This document shows positions 5,193-5,673 of a DNA stretch of 5,673 nucleotides, in pieces (the stretch's first letter is position 1; every line of letters starts with the position of its first letter). The notes under the pieces were generated by a model that had not been told where the DNA came from, did no database searches, and saw nothing but the letters and a program-made list of their open reading frames with translations. The position numbers and the translations under genes were made by a program. This DNA is from an uncultured Candidatus Udaeobacter sp. Lineage in GTDB: Bacteria > Verrucomicrobiota > Verrucomicrobiia > Chthoniobacterales > UBA10450. Where the stretch lies: assembly GCA_955652715.1 (NCBI GenBank), contig CATPBS010000348.1, positions 1 to 5,673 on the forward strand, given 5' to 3'.

Positions 5193-5673
5193 TTGAACAG
5201 CGTAGTCTTAGTTGGACGGGTCATCGTCACCCTAAATATCATAGCGGTGTTCGCCGCGGACGCAGCCCAAGCCTCTCTCAATTTCGCTGGCTCTAGCTTT
5301 TCTCCAGGTTCAACCGTAAAGGCCAATGTTCCTCTGAGCGCGCAGGAAAAATCCTACGCTGCGCAAGGCGGCAACCCCGTGCCGCCAAACGCAGTCGCCA
5401 TGCTGGCAACGCCTGCAAATTTCGATCCGAGCAAAACCTGGCCCGTTTTGATAATGTGTTCCACGAGCGATTTCAAACGTCAGAATCGCGATGATCTAGT
5501 CCAGTTTTATCAGAGGGTCGGACTCGCTGAAGGCTGGGTGCTACTCGCGGGGGACGGCCCGCAACATGCGCGGAATGACACGGCGGCATGGCGCTTGGCC
5601 ATGACCCTCGCCGCGATCGACGCACTGCATCATAGCTTTGCCGGTTCGGAGAAGTGGCCGATGGCGTGCGCCG
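5193..5673 (+). CDS. exported alpha/beta-hydrolase-like protein, N-terminal part (cut by window end)
   Basis: The frame is open from an in-frame TAG at 5178-5180 to the window edge, giving 160 codons with no stop. The first possible start, TTG at 5193, gives a signal-peptide-like N-terminus: a short polar start, the hydrophobic run VIVTLNIIAVFAA and an AQA-S type cleavage site near residue 27. The next start (GTG, 5247) would lose most of that run, so TTG is preferred, although no clear ribosome site precedes it. The mature part has a spacer, then FDPSKTWPVLIMCST (a beta strand as in the dienelactone-hydrolase/esterase fold), GLAEGWVLLAGDGP, and a helix with LAMTLAAIDALHHSF leading into KWPMACA. 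That is where this fold usually continues into the nucleophile elbow (GxSxG), which lies beyond the window. The catalytic residues are therefore not visible and the hydrolase label is an inference from the strand-helix order. It is on the same strand as the methyltransferase, 69 bases downstream. Confidence 0.6.
   Translation, partial: MNSVVLVGRVIVTLNIIAVFAADAAQASLNFAGSSFSPGSTVKANVPLSAQEKSYAAQGGNPVPPNAVAMLATPANFDPSKTWPVLIMCSTSDFKRQNRDDLVQFYQRVGLAEGWVLLAGDGPQHARNDTAAWRLAMTLAAIDALHHSFAGSEKWPMACA

Noticed and set aside
5132..5326. Short reverse-strand frame (64 codons) opposite the start of the last gene
   Set aside because: No motif, and it conflicts with a signal-peptide-bearing forward frame.

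Overview
The window looks like a chromosomal segment from a Gram-negative, GC-moderate bacterium. A TonB/ExbB/ExbD module implies an outer membrane. The short GTAG-plus-hairpin repeats, together with remnants of other dispersed repeats, resemble what I recall from soil Verrucomicrobia (Chthoniobacterales/Udaeobacter-like genomes). That assignment is an inference from repeat style and gene content and was not checked by any search.

Layout. (1) 1-290: the 3' end of a HhH-GPD DNA glycosylase of the 8-oxoguanine (OGG) type, whose last ~39 codons appear to run into a dispersed repeat. (2) 291-381: a short gap with a candidate promoter and a hairpin. (3) 382-3098: a compact forward operon encoding a TonB/TolA-like energy transducer, an ExbB/TolQ proton-channel subunit, an ExbD/TolR subunit and peptide deformylase. 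Two of its three junctions are 4-base ATGA overlaps. (4) 3156-3947, reverse strand: thiazole synthase ThiG, converging on the operon. (5) 3948-4247: a 300-base divergent intergenic region with a degenerate repeat (~4010-4100), a solitary REP-like hairpin (4174-4196) and a hairpin touching the next start codon. (6) 4248-5123: a beta-class DNA methyltransferase with no restriction partner in view. (7) 5193-5673: the 5' part of an exported, probably alpha/beta-hydrolase-type protein, cut by the window end.

How the genes work together. The three membrane proteins would form one machine: ExbB and ExbD use the proton gradient to drive the periplasm-spanning TonB-like protein, which acts on outer-membrane components. 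Deformylase is a housekeeping gene translationally coupled to exbD. ThiG (thiamin thiazole), the glycosylase (oxidised-base repair) and the methyltransferase are separate functions.

The most interesting observation is an 81-bp REPIN-like element (4587-4667) inside the methyltransferase gene. It is built as 27 bp REP, 27 bp spacer and 27 bp inverted REP. It occupies exactly codons 114-140, so the reading frame stays open. Its two hairpins differ from each other by three compensatory base-pair changes, and a third relative lies about 390 bp upstream. No mobile-element gene is present in the window, so a RAYT-type transposase would have to act in trans.
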